Shown here in pieces: positions 36,769-45,081 of a stretch of DNA of 64,000 nt. A model generated the notes under the pieces. It searched no databases and was not told the DNA's origin. It saw nothing but the letters and a program-made list of their open reading frames with translations. Each line of letters opens with the position of its first letter. The first letter of the stretch is position 1. The DNA is from Lysinibacillus pinottii (GTDB lineage: Bacteria; Bacillota; Bacilli; Bacillales_A; Planococcaceae), in the NCBI RefSeq assembly GCF_024753545.1, contig NZ_JANTOO010000020.1, positions 613,265 through 677,264 of the forward strand, in the 5' to 3' direction. Made by a program: the position numbers and the translations under genes.

Positions 36769-36776
36769 ATATCGGC
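36769..36776 (-). promoter_or_regulatory. sigma-D -10 (GCCGATAT) between hag terminator and maf
   Basis: GCCGATAT on the minus strand is an exact match to the sigma-D -10. A 15-nt spacer would put the -35 at TTTA (36792-36795), a poor match to TAAA and inside the hag terminator tail. If functional, it drives the island in step with hag. Confidence 0.45.
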
Positions 36777-36784
36777 ATTCTTTT

Positions 36785-36829
36785 AAAAAAATAAAGAAGG
36801 CCCTCTCAATAAATAGAGAGAGCCTTCTT
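36785..36829 (-). terminator. hag terminator
   Basis: A 14-bp stem (AAGAAGGCTCTCTC / GAGAGGGCCTTCTT, one mismatch) is followed by TTATTTTTTT on the minus strand, 17 nt after the hag stop. Confidence 0.9.
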
Positions 36830-36845
36830 CTTAATCATTTAAAGA

Positions 36846-37658
36846 TTATTGTAATAATTGTAGAACACCTTGTGGTTGTTGGTTAGCTTGAGCTAACATA
36901 GATTGAGCAGCTTGCATTAAGATGTTATTCTTAGTGAAGCCCATCATTTCTTTAGCCATATCTGTATCACGGATACGTGATTCAGCAGCTGTTAAGTTTT
37001 CAGAAGTAGCACCTAAGTTGTTGATTGTGTGCTCTAAACGGTTTTGTACCGCACCAAGTGCAGAACGTTGTGTAGATACTGTTTCTAGAGCTTTATTGAT
37101 CGTAGAGATTGCTTTGTTAGCTACAGATTGTTTGTCAATCTTAACTCCACTTACACCAATACCTTTAGCACCCATATCTTTGATAGTTAAAGTAATGCTT
37201 TGGTCTTTGTTAGCACCAATATGGAATACTTTACCTTTAAAGCTGCTGTTTAATAATTTTTGAGTATTGAACTCTGTATCTGTTGAAATACGAGTAATCT
37301 CAGAAGTTAATGCATCTACTTCTTTTTGAAGTGCATCACGGTCTGTAGATACGTTTGTATCATTCGCAGATTGTACTGCTAATTCACGCATACGTTGTAG
37401 GATTGAGTGTGTTTCGTTAAGAGCACCCTCAGCAGTTTGGATTAAAGATACTGAATCTTGAGCGTTTTTAGTAGCCATATCAAGACCACGGATTTGTCCG
37501 CGCATTTTTTCAGAGATTGCTAAACCAGCAGCGTCATCGCCAGCACGGTTGATTTTGTAACCAGAAGATAACTTCTCAAGGTTTTTAGATGCTTGTGTGT
37601 TGTTGAAAGCTAGGTTACGGTGTGTGTTTAAAGCTGAAATGTTGTGTTGAATTCTCAT
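36846..37658 (-). CDS. hag: flagellin
   Basis: 270 aa. Conserved D0/D1 helices are at both ends: MRIQHNISALNTHRNL, LSSGYKINRAGDDAAGLAIS, and at the C terminus SRIRDTDMAKEM and MLAQANQQPQGVLQLL. The central variable part is only about 60 residues (around 130-190), so the filament surface is small. Modification by the adjacent Maf, leg and fliB genes may therefore matter for its surface. FliS is the export chaperone and FliW a binding partner. Expression is expected from the sigma-D promoter at 37756-37781 and to be repressed after transcription by CsrA at the leader hairpin. A strong AAGGAGG precedes the ATG. Confidence 0.98.
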   Translation of the reverse strand: MRIQHNISALNTHRNLAFNNTQASKNLEKLSSGYKINRAGDDAAGLAISEKMRGQIRGLDMATKNAQDSVSLIQTAEGALNETHSILQRMRELAVQSANDTNVSTDRDALQKEVDALTSEITRISTDTEFNTQKLLNSSFKGKVFHIGANKDQSITLTIKDMGAKGIGVSGVKIDKQSVANKAISTINKALETVSTQRSALGAVQNRLEHTINNLGATSENLTAAESRIRDTDMAKEMMGFTKNNILMQAAQSMLAQANQQPQGVLQLLQ

Positions 37659-37666
37659 TTGGAATT

Positions 37667-37709
37667 CCTCCTTGAATGTTTGTTTTGTTATTCCACATCC
37701 GTGTGGAAT
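37667..37709 (-). promoter_or_regulatory. CsrA-binding leader of hag (hairpin plus SD site)
   Basis: The hag leader carries a perfect hairpin, ATTCCACA-CGGA-TGTGGAAT (37690-37709), that shows GGA in its tetraloop. The run ACACGGATGT differs at one base from the CsrA core ACARGGAUGU. A second GGA-containing site, CAAGGAGGA (37665-37674), is the ribosome site itself. This two-site layout is the one known for CsrA repression of hag in B. subtilis. Confidence 0.75.
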
Positions 37710-37755
37710 TTAGGAATAGGTAGTATGTATATACTTCCTGCCCCCTACAAACTAT

Positions 37756-37781
37756 ATATCGTATTTAGCTGGAAATGTTTA
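37756..37781 (-). promoter_or_regulatory. sigma-D promoter of hag
   Basis: TAAA, a 14-nt spacer and TACGATAT on the minus strand, against TAAA-N14/15-GCCGATAT. It lies about 100 bp before the ATG, leaving room for the CsrA hairpin. Confidence 0.75.
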
Positions 37782-37837
37782 ATAGTTTTTTAGAAATTTT
37801 TTTAATTTTTTTATGTAATAATTTTAAACAACTTATA

Positions 37838-38059
37838 TCAATTATTTTTCTTCAATTGCTCTAAAAAGTTTGTTGTTGAAGAAAGAGCTTCTTTATTTTG
37901 AGCTTGTATTGCTTCAAAAACTTCCGAACGATGTACTTTTACCGTTTTTGGGGCAACAATACCTAGCTTAATTTGCTCGCCTTCTACGGCTAAAATCTTT
38001 ATTTCAATTTGCTCACCAATCATGATCGACTCATCTTTTTTTCGCGAAAGGACTAGCAT
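37838..38059 (-). CDS. csrA: carbon storage regulator CsrA, translational repressor of hag
   Basis: 73 aa. Typical N terminus [15 protein letters not shown], then IEIKILAVEGEQIKLGI and the RNA-contacting APKTVKVHRSEV. The dimer binds GGA motifs in RNA loops and blocks ribosome binding. Here the target is the hag leader 130 bp downstream. FliW, encoded just upstream with a 1-nt overlap (TAATG), sequesters CsrA when it is not bound to flagellin. That closes the feedback loop known from B. subtilis. Confidence 0.97.
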   Translation of the reverse strand: MLVLSRKKDESIMIGEQIEIKILAVEGEQIKLGIVAPKTVKVHRSEVFEAIQAQNKEALSSTTNFLEQLKKNN

Positions 38060-38502
38060 TATTTCGCACTTCCTTCCAATGGTTGCATTGGATAACGTAG
38101 AGGAAAGGCTTTATTGTCTTGGAGAACGATTTGCTTGCCTCGTTTTTTAGCAATATTTAAAATAACGGGTGCTAACAAGTTAATTGTAGAGTCTTGAAAT
38201 GTCTCTTTCATTGTTACAATGGCGTATGCAAGAACATCTTCTTGTTTTTCAATTTGTAATTGCTCACGATCTTCTTCGCTAATATCAAAGCTATAATCTT
38301 TTTTGAATGCAAATGGATAGGCAACAACAAAGCCAATTTCAACATGTTGAACAGATTGAAGTAACGCGAGAGGTAAGTCTGCATCGATTGGAAGCAAAAC
38401 GAACTTTCTTTCTTCCTCTAAACCTAATAAGCCATGTTCAAACGTCAAAATATCTTGATTGGCAATTTCAACTTCTCCTAAAAATTTAGTAGCAATTTTC
38501 AT
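38059..38502 (-). CDS. fliW: flagellar assembly factor FliW
   Basis: 147 aa. The FliW pattern is clear: [18 protein letters not shown], then [12 protein letters not shown] and [20 protein letters not shown]. FliW is a small beta-barrel that binds either flagellin or CsrA. When flagellin is exported, free FliW relieves CsrA repression of hag translation. The stop overlaps the csrA start by one base, and the gene follows the yviE-like gene by 14 bp. Gene order is the same as in B. subtilis. Confidence 0.96.
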
Positions 38503-38516
38503 TTATAAACTCTCCT

Positions 38517-39080
38517 TTAAATGATGACATCTATGTCAACATCTGGTCTTTGTATCATTGTACCAGTTACTTTTCCTGGTGTGTATTCATGTATAGGTTT
38601 GTTCACTTTGGCGTCAATTACTGGTTCTCTTCGTTGAATATTGATATCCGTTGTACCTGGAGTGAAATTAATTTTGACGGATCCTACGGATGGTACAAAT
38701 TTGACATTGAATTGTACACGATGTGGACCGTGGTTTTGCTGAGCGATATTTTGAATTACTGCACGCCCTTGATCTTTCCCTGAATTCTCCATAATTTGTC
38801 GTCCTTCTCTTGCTCTTCGTGCCATTCCTTTTAGCGCCTCTTGTTTCCCTTTTTCAGCATAATTTGCACTTGATTCTAAGGGACCGATCATTCCTATGTC
38901 TCTTCTTGCCTGTGAGGAGTCAATCTTTAAAACACTTCTCGTTGTATTTATATCTAAAATAGCGGCTGGCTGTTCAATATGCTGTGTCGCTTTTGGTTGT
39001 TCAATATACTGCTGAGGTTTACCAATATGAAGATCAATTTTGGCATCGATTGTACGAATTTGTATTTGTGGTAGCCTCAC
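38517..39080 (-). CDS. DUF6470-family protein, YviE-like
   Basis: 187 aa, start GTG 39080 behind GAAAGGAG. It begins PQIQIRTIDAKIDLHIGKPQ. The middle contains MARRAREGRQIMENSGKDQG, and the C terminus is rich in beta-type V-x-I repeats (INIQRREPVID, DVDIDVII). The B. subtilis gene yviE stands in the same place between flgL and fliW. Its function is not known. A terminator-like hairpin (39101-39132) before it suggests partial uncoupling from flgM-flgL. Confidence 0.88.
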   Translation of the reverse strand: MRLPQIQIRTIDAKIDLHIGKPQQYIEQPKATQHIEQPAAILDINTTRSVLKIDSSQARRDIGMIGPLESSANYAEKGKQEALKGMARRAREGRQIMENSGKDQGRAVIQNIAQQNHGPHRVQFNVKFVPSVGSVKINFTPGTTDINIQRREPVIDAKVNKPIHEYTPGKVTGTMIQRPDVDIDVII

Positions 39081-39100
39081 AATACTAGCTCTCCTTTCAA

Positions 39101-39132
39101 GAAAAGCGTTTGAACAAGGTGTCCAAACGCCT
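39101..39132 (-). terminator. terminator-like hairpin between flgL and yviE-like gene
   Basis: GGCGTTTG and CAAACGCT pair around an 11-nt loop and are followed by TTTCTT on the minus strand. Confidence 0.6.
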
Positions 39133-39140
39133 AAATGATA

Positions 39141-40043
39141 TTAACGGATAAAATCCACTAATGTTTGCTGAATTATTTTAGAACCTACTGAAAGTGCAGC
39201 CTGATGAATAGATTCATGTGTTACCATTTCAGTAATGGCCTTTGCATAGTCAACAGACTCATTATCTCTCAATTGCTTTGTTACGTTAACCTCACGTACA
39301 CCCAAACGATTTTCCATCATTTCTACACGATTTTGTCGTGCCCCGATGTCTGCCTGTGCTTCTAAAACTTTATTATGCATGGCTGTAATATCATCATTTG
39401 TAGTTGATGAGGATACTCCACCTAGCATGCTAGCAATTTCTTCACCTGTTTTGGTTGGATCGCCTAATAAATCCGAAATTTTCCCCATCATATCATCTAT
39501 ATTATTAAATAGATCTTTCCCTGGGGTATTCACAGAAAGCTGGATACCATCATATATTTCTACTTTTACACTCTCTTGATTAGTATTTGGGTTTATGGCA
39601 CCTCCTATAAACAAAGGCTCGTTAGTTCTAGTTCCGCTAAATATGTAACTACCACCTATATTCGTATTCCCTACATCCTGTAATTGTTGGCGAATTTGGT
39701 CAATTTCTTTTTTTATTTTGTCGCGATCCTCTGATGTATTTGAATCAGTGGCTGCTTGAATAACTAATTCGCGAACTCGCTTCATTTGCTCGCCAACCTG
39801 GTTAAGAGATTCATCTGTCGAATCTAACCAGCTACTTGCCGTAATCGTGTTTCGAGTGTATTGCTCTACTTTAGCCAAATCACGACGATAGCCCATACCC
39901 TTTACTGCAATAACAGGATCATCAGATGGACGAGTGATTTTTGAACCCGAATTGATTTGATCTTGAAGCTTAGACATTTTACCATAGCTGATATTTAAAT
40001 TGCGTAGCATGTTACTTGATAGCATAGATTGTGTTACACGCAT
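39141..40043 (-). CDS. flgL: flagellar hook-associated protein 3
   Basis: 300 aa. It has flagellin-like terminal helices: MRVTQSMLSSNMLRNL with QINSGSKITRPSDDP, and at the C terminus AITEMVTHESIHQAALS. The middle contains GGSYIFSGTRTNEPLF. FlgL is the junction protein between FlgK and the filament, exported by the flagellar type III system. It is the fourth gene of flgM-flgN-flgK-flgL. A 72-bp gap separates it from flgK. Confidence 0.97.
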   Translation of the reverse strand: MRVTQSMLSSNMLRNLNISYGKMSKLQDQINSGSKITRPSDDPVIAVKGMGYRRDLAKVEQYTRNTITASSWLDSTDESLNQVGEQMKRVRELVIQAATDSNTSEDRDKIKKEIDQIRQQLQDVGNTNIGGSYIFSGTRTNEPLFIGGAINPNTNQESVKVEIYDGIQLSVNTPGKDLFNNIDDMMGKISDLLGDPTKTGEEIASMLGGVSSSTTNDDITAMHNKVLEAQADIGARQNRVEMMENRLGVREVNVTKQLRDNESVDYAKAITEMVTHESIHQAALSVGSKIIQQTLVDFIR

Positions 40044-40115
40044 CTTGTAAAAAACCTCCTTCTTGTCAGTTGGAGAAAGTTGTCTCCATTAATTACTCTT
40101 GATTTCTTTCTATCG

Positions 40116-41708
40116 TTATAATCCAACTCGGCCCATGCCGTTAATAATTTTATCCAATGTTTCATCGACAACCGTAATCATACGTGCATTTGCATTGTAC
40201 GCCTGTTGGAAAGTAATCATATTTGTCATTTCTTCATCTAGCGAAACAGCACTTACAGAATCACGGCTTTTGGAAACCATAAGAAGCTGGGATTCAGAAG
40301 ATGCCGCTAAACGTAATGCTTCTTCACCATCTACACCAACTTTACCGACAATCGCTTGATAGAATGACTGTAAGCTTGCGTTATCTATATCTGCATATAA
40401 TTTATGCTGCATATTGGCAAGTTCATAAGCATTTTTACCATTTCCTTCTTCTGTCGGGTTAGCCGATGCTGCTAAAAGATTAGGATTTTTTAAGATATCC
40501 TCATTAACCTTAATTCCACCTGCACCTGTTCCTTCAAAGAAAACGCCACCTGGTTTCGAAGCATTGATGATGTTTCCATTCGCATCTTTTTCTTCAAGGG
40601 TATAACCTTTTGCATGCTGCGCATTGAATTCTTTAATAAATGCATTAGCCAGCTGATCTAATTTTTGTAAAGTTTCCGAGTAGTATCCTTTAATATCGCC
40701 GCCTGCACTTTGATACCCAAACGAATTAATGAGTGAAAGTAATTTCCCTTTTGATGCTTCAAAGTCTTGCTGTTTAATGGCCGTTTGTGTACTAGTGACA
40801 ACACCTGCTTCGTGCGCATCTAGAGATTCCAATCCTGTTAATTGTAATTCAGAGAAAGAGTTTGTAATATCGTCGCCTGTCACCTTCGTGCCATTCGTAC
40901 CCATTGCTGTAAATTGAGCAAAATCTTTACCGTTTACTAAATCTCTGACAACACCGTCTGCACCTTTAAATGTAATTTTTAAGCTGCCCTCTGCAACCTC
41001 TGATGCTAAACCACCAGAAGGAATACGTTCAATTGATACGGGGATATACTCATTTAATTTATCAACTAGAGTATCACGAACATCATATAAATCATTTGGT
41101 ACATGTCCACTAGGTTCAACCTCTTGAATTTGTTTATTAACAGCAGCAATCTGTTTTAGGATGGTATTAATTTGAGTTGTCGAAACATTAAGCTCATTTC
41201 CAATATTACCCTGAATCATTTTCAATTGTTTATCAAGATAATTAAAGGATTCAGCTAAGTGCTCTGCACGACTAATAGCTACTTGACGTGAAGCTCCATC
41301 TGCAGGCTTAGTCCCCACATCTTCAAGTCCCTTCCAGAACTGTTCGAAAGCTTTATCTAAACCGAATTCTGAAGGTTCATTCATAACATCTTCCATTTGA
41401 GCAATGGCATTTGTTCTAGATTCCCAGTACCCTAATTTATTCGTCTCCTGACGATATTGGCGGTCAATAAATTCACTGCGAATACGTTGGATAGACCCCG
41501 CTTCCACCCCAGTACCAAGATGTCCTGGATAGGTTGGTTGGTTTAATCCAGCGGTTGGAAAACCAGGTGTTGCCTGCATATTTACTCGTTGGCGTGAGTA
41601 ACCTAATGTGTTGGCGTTGGAAATATTATGTCCTGTTGTGTATAAAGCTGTTTGTTGTACGAAGAGGCCGCGTTTACTTGCTTCTAGACCCATAAATGTT
41701 GAGCGCAT
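40116..41708 (-). CDS. flgK: flagellar hook-associated protein 1
   Basis: 530 aa. The N terminus is MRSTFMGLEASKRGLF with YTTGHNISNANTLGYSRQRV, the rod/hook-family motif. At the C terminus VSLDEEMTNMITFQQAYNANARMITVVDE is the conserved FlgK/FlgE helix region. FlgK is the first hook-filament junction protein and is exported with its chaperone FlgN, encoded 16 bp upstream. The ATG follows GGGAGG. The length is close to the usual 500 residues. Confidence 0.97.
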   Translation of the reverse strand: MRSTFMGLEASKRGLFVQQTALYTTGHNISNANTLGYSRQRVNMQATPGFPTAGLNQPTYPGHLGTGVEAGSIQRIRSEFIDRQYRQETNKLGYWESRTNAIAQMEDVMNEPSEFGLDKAFEQFWKGLEDVGTKPADGASRQVAISRAEHLAESFNYLDKQLKMIQGNIGNELNVSTTQINTILKQIAAVNKQIQEVEPSGHVPNDLYDVRDTLVDKLNEYIPVSIERIPSGGLASEVAEGSLKITFKGADGVVRDLVNGKDFAQFTAMGTNGTKVTGDDITNSFSELQLTGLESLDAHEAGVVTSTQTAIKQQDFEASKGKLLSLINSFGYQSAGGDIKGYYSETLQKLDQLANAFIKEFNAQHAKGYTLEEKDANGNIINASKPGGVFFEGTGAGGIKVNEDILKNPNLLAASANPTEEGNGKNAYELANMQHKLYADIDNASLQSFYQAIVGKVGVDGEEALRLAASSESQLLMVSKSRDSVSAVSLDEEMTNMITFQQAYNANARMITVVDETLDKIINGMGRVGL

Positions 41709-41724
41709 GTTTCTTCCTCCCTTA

Positions 41725-42225
41725 TTAGGCTTGTGAATCGAAATATGATTTTTTTGCTATGTTATTTGTGCCGAGAACCTCGTTGCTAGAGTAGTTCATT
41801 TGCTCTGTACGAGGTCTTACGGCATCTAATGTTAGGTTGACAATTTGAAGTGATTGGAAAACGAGCTTTTGATTTAAGTCATTTTGTTTTCGTAGGTCAT
41901 TGATAATTTGCAATAAGCGATCGCGAACTACTGATAATGTTGCTTTGTCAGTTTGTTTTTCAGCAGCCTCGATGACGTCCGCAACAGTTGTTTTGTCAGT
42001 TGAAGCAAGTCCCTTTGCTTCAAGGTAGTCCGTTACCTGTTTCTGACGCTGTTGTTCGAGCTTATCGATGGCCGCTACGTGTGCCTGCTCATCCTTGAGC
42101 AATTGGTCTAGCGCTTCGATATCGCCAGCTTTAATAATTTCTGTTTTTTTACAGGCTAGTTCAAGTAAGCTTTTATGCATTCTCTCTAGCATCGTTAATG
42201 TAGAATTAATCGCTTCTACAGACAT
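41725..42225 (-). CDS. flgN: FlgN-family export chaperone
   Basis: 166 aa from ATG 42225, 9 nt after AAAGGGTG. An in-frame GTG at 42237 lies within that site. Almost entirely helical: LTMLERMHKSLLELACKKTEII at the start, and KQNDLNQKLVFQSLQIVNLTLD later, as in FlgN/YvyG. FlgN binds FlgK and FlgL before export. It lies between flgM and flgK, as in B. subtilis. Confidence 0.9.
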   Translation of the reverse strand: MSVEAINSTLTMLERMHKSLLELACKKTEIIKAGDIEALDQLLKDEQAHVAAIDKLEQQRQKQVTDYLEAKGLASTDKTTVADVIEAAEKQTDKATLSVVRDRLLQIINDLRKQNDLNQKLVFQSLQIVNLTLDAVRPRTEQMNYSSNEVLGTNNIAKKSYFDSQA

Positions 42226-42252
42226 ATTGCTATACACCCTTTCTGCTATACC

Positions 42253-42513
42253 CTAGAAACGATAATATTTCAGCATATCCTCAGCTACTTTACGAGCATT
42301 TACTTTGTATTCTCCAGAATCAATGTCTTTTTTCAGCTGTTGAACACGGTCAGCTCGTTCCGTATTGTAGGTTGAAACGCTTTTCATGTCTTGAGCAGCT
42401 TTTGAAATTTCGATTTTATCTGCAAAAGATGCTTTGTTTGTATCGGATTTAACATTGCGCACTTGGTTTTTATAGGCGTTCACTGCATTAATTCCATAAG
42501 ATGTAATTTTCAT
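42253..42513 (-). CDS. flgM: anti-sigma-D factor FlgM
   Basis: 86 aa. The C-terminal half has the sigma-binding pattern DKIEISKAAQDMK, RADRVQQLKKDIDSGEYKVN and KVAEDMLKYY. FlgM holds sigma-D inactive until hook completion and is then exported. It is the first gene of the flgM-flgN-flgK-flgL operon, with a possible sigma-D promoter just upstream giving feedback. A terminator behind yvyF separates it from the com genes. Confidence 0.94.
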   Translation of the reverse strand: MKITSYGINAVNAYKNQVRNVKSDTNKASFADKIEISKAAQDMKSVSTYNTERADRVQQLKKDIDSGEYKVNARKVAEDMLKYYRF

Positions 42514-42549
42514 CTTGAAACCCCCCGTCTAAAATCTTATCTTACTATT

Positions 42550-42576
42550 ATTTCGGATTGTCTCACATAATGTTAA
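42550..42576 (-). promoter_or_regulatory. possible sigma-D promoter of flgM operon
   Basis: TTAA, a 15-nt spacer and TCCGAAAT on the minus strand, two deviations in the -10 from GCCGATAT. Position about 40-60 bp before the ATG fits. Confidence 0.45.
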
Positions 42577-42587
42577 GTTTTCACATA

Positions 42588-42627
42588 TAAAAAAGTGTGC
42601 TAATTTTGTTTAAAATTAACACACCTT
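42588..42627 (-). terminator. yvyF terminator
   Basis: Stem AAGGTGTGTTAATTTT / AAAATTAGCACACTT with a 4-nt loop, followed by a T-run on the minus strand. Confidence 0.85.
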
Positions 42628-42633
42628 CAATTA

Positions 42634-43047
42634 TTAACGTTTTCGATCTGCGTGATATGTGACACGGTCGCGTTGCTCAACACTATCTCGGAATTCCTTA
42701 GCCGCTTCAAAAGTACGTAAATCAGCCTTTAATTCATCCTGACATTTAGTGCAAAGCTTGCCCGTTGTCGTTAAATGACCACAGTTATCACATGGGTAGC
42801 CTAAGTTAGGGAACATCGCTGGCTGCAAGCGACCTTTACGAACCCATCTATATAGTAGCTCTTCCTCAGCACCCGTTGCCTCTACAATACGCTCCACTGT
42901 TGCAGCACGGTTTTCACGTTTACGAAGGAAGCGATATACGATCTGATACAGTTCTTCTTCTGATTGTGCACATTTATGACAAACTTCCCGTACCCCTGTA
43001 TAATTAAAAAACTCATTACATTTTGGACAATTTCGAACCTCTGCCAT
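42634..43047 (-). CDS. yvyF: flagellar operon zinc-ribbon protein YvyF
   Basis: 137 aa. Three CxxC-type clusters are visible: CPKC near the N terminus, CHKC near 24-27, and a C-terminal pair CDNC...CTKC. Together they form a zinc-ribbon protein known from flagellar operons (TIGR03826 family). In the middle is a helix-turn-helix-like part (VERIVEATGAEEELLYRWVRKG). Function unproven, perhaps regulatory. It lies between comFC and flgM as in B. subtilis. The ATG follows GAGGAGG. Confidence 0.92.
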   Translation of the reverse strand: MAEVRNCPKCNEFFNYTGVREVCHKCAQSEEELYQIVYRFLRKRENRAATVERIVEATGAEEELLYRWVRKGRLQPAMFPNLGYPCDNCGHLTTTGKLCTKCQDELKADLRTFEAAKEFRDSVEQRDRVTYHADRKR

Positions 43048-43126
43048 CTACTTTTCCTCCTCTAACAAAATATCTTATCTACGCATACTAAACTCATCAT
43101 CTATTATACATAATACATTGGAAAAT

Positions 43127-43717
43127 TCATCCTTCAATTAATGTGAAGTATTGGACATTTTTCGCACCTGCTTGCATTAAAACTTCTGCAGCATGCTGTA
43201 AGGTGGTTCCCGTAGCTTTTATATCGTCAAAAAGAAGGTAATCTTTATGCTCTACATTTGCACGCACTTTTAAGCGAAATAGCGGAGTTGCACGTAAGCG
43301 TTGTTCTCTATTTTTGGAGCCTTGTGTCTCTGTTGTTGTCTTTTCGAGCAGCTGAATAAAGGGTATATTTGCTGCCTTTAATAATTCATCGGTATGCGAG
43401 AAAGTGCGCTCCTGTTGTTTGATGGGATGCATGGGAATCGGTAGAATAATGGCCTTTTCTTTATTGAAACGAGCATACAGCTCCTGCCGAAATACTTTTG
43501 CCAGAGCTATATCTTGTAGGAATTTGAATTGGTGTAAATAGACTTTCATGGCCTCATTATATTGATAGATTGCTGTAACTGACTGTGATTGTTCAAAGCG
43601 AGCAGAGCATGATGTACATATAGTTGGAGTAAATTGCTTTGTTAATAGCGTTGTCCAAGAAATTGAGGTTTTTAATAGCTGTGAGCATAATAAGCAATGC
43701 GATTCCGTTTTATTCAT
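43127..43717 (-). CDS. comFC: ComFC phosphoribosyltransferase-like competence protein
   Basis: 196 aa. An N-terminal zinc finger (CLLC...CTSC) is followed by a PRTase domain with the PRPP-binding loop LLFDDIKATGTTL (about 165-177). ComFC helps internalised single-stranded DNA during transformation and pairs with ComFA. Its ATG overlaps the comFA stop (ATGA). There is no comFB between them, unlike B. subtilis. Confidence 0.94.
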   Translation of the reverse strand: MNKTESHCLLCSQLLKTSISWTTLLTKQFTPTICTSCSARFEQSQSVTAIYQYNEAMKVYLHQFKFLQDIALAKVFRQELYARFNKEKAIILPIPMHPIKQQERTFSHTDELLKAANIPFIQLLEKTTTETQGSKNREQRLRATPLFRLKVRANVEHKDYLLFDDIKATGTTLQHAAEVLMQAGAKNVQYFTLIEG

Positions 43718-45081
43718 ACGGTAAATCCTTTTTTATTATAAAAAAGGATTTTCGCACATGCCTCATCCATCTCTGTCGTGATGCCATGGTGAAAGTATAC
43801 GACGTCCCCATTAGGATATTGACTATTTCGTCCAACTCGTCCAGCAATTTGTATCAGTGCATTTGCGGTAAATATCGCGGATTCTGCTCCAATAACTGCC
43901 ACCTGTACATTACTAATGGTGATACCTCTCTCTAATATGGTGGTCGTTAAAAGTCCGGGTACTTCATTATTTCGGAGCCTCTTTACTTTCTCTTTCCGAT
44001 CCGGATCTTCTGCGTGCACAGCAAGTATATTTTCATTTACTAGCTGAAAAAGAGGCGCTGCTTTATGCATGAGGGCGATGGTAGGGAAAAATAGTAAAAA
44101 TGGTTCCTTTCGTTCAAGGCGTTCTACTGTCCATTTTATTAATTTCTTAGGGATTCTTCCTTGATGAAAGCTTTTATTATAACCCCATAAAGCACGAATC
44201 TGAGGAACTGGTAATGGATGATTGTGAAAGCGTTTGGAGATGAAGGAATAGCTTTCATGTTGGAAAGCATTGAGTAATTTCTGTGATGGCGTTGCGGTAA
44301 CAAATACGATAGGTGCCTCTCCCTTTTTGGCCTTTGTTACTGCTCTTTGTAGAGCTTGATCAAAAGTATAAGGAAAAGCATCTGCCTCATCTACGATCAT
44401 GACATCAAATGCGTTCTCAAATCGGTAGAGCTGATGAGTTGTGGCAATAATAAGCTGGGCATAAGCATTTTGCTTCGTTACACCACCGTATAATGCATGA
44501 ATAACTGTCTTAGGGAAAACTTGTTGAAAGCGTGGATATAGCTCTAATACTACATCCGTGCGCGGTGTAGCAATACAAACACGTAACCCTTTCTTTAATG
44601 CTTCGTGAACAGCAGGAAAGAGCAACTCAGTTTTGCCTGCTCCACATACAGCATGAATAAGATGGGATCGTTTTGCCTGTACACTTTCTCGCATTTCATT
44701 TGCTGCCTGCTGTTGGAGCTTAGTCAACTGCCCTGCCCATTTCAGTGTATGCTTTCTCATTTTGATAACTTTAGGGCCTGTCCAAATCATTAACTCTGTA
44801 CAGCTACTCACCCTACCCATTCTAATACAATGCCGACAATATAAACATTGCTGCTGACATTTTGAACAATCGAATAATGTGAATAAATGTGGGTCTATAT
44901 TGTGGCAACGATTGCATTTGATAACAGGCATCATTTCAATTCCATCTATTATATGGAAGTAATTTTGCTTAATTGCTCGATCAGTATCTGTAGTTGAAAA
45001 TGGAGAATGATGTTTTAACCAAATACGTCCTTCATGGAAATCCCGTAAAGCTGGTGGTAACAGCCAACCTTTGTATCTCAA
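43714..45081 (-). CDS. comFA: ComFA DNA-uptake helicase
   Basis: 455 aa from TTG 45081, which lies 8 nt after AAGGGAG (45090-45096). The in-frame ATG 45099 is pressed against the degV terminator and has no ribosome site. A four-cysteine zinc finger (CNRC...CSKC, CLYC..C) lies near 70-115. The DEAD-type ATPase has CGAGKTE, VDEADAFPY and the C-terminal QIAGRVGRN. ComFA is the ATP-dependent motor pulling DNA through ComEC. Transcription should depend on ComK, and two ComK-like genes lie at 12-14 kb. Confidence 0.95.
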   Translation of the reverse strand: MRYKGWLLPPALRDFHEGRIWLKHHSPFSTTDTDRAIKQNYFHIIDGIEMMPVIKCNRCHNIDPHLFTLFDCSKCQQQCLYCRHCIRMGRVSSCTELMIWTGPKVIKMRKHTLKWAGQLTKLQQQAANEMRESVQAKRSHLIHAVCGAGKTELLFPAVHEALKKGLRVCIATPRTDVVLELYPRFQQVFPKTVIHALYGGVTKQNAYAQLIIATTHQLYRFENAFDVMIVDEADAFPYTFDQALQRAVTKAKKGEAPIVFVTATPSQKLLNAFQHESYSFISKRFHNHPLPVPQIRALWGYNKSFHQGRIPKKLIKWTVERLERKEPFLLFFPTIALMHKAAPLFQLVNENILAVHAEDPDRKEKVKRLRNNEVPGLLTTTILERGITISNVQVAVIGAESAIFTANALIQIAGRVGRNSQYPNGDVVYFHHGITTEMDEACAKILFYNKKGFTV

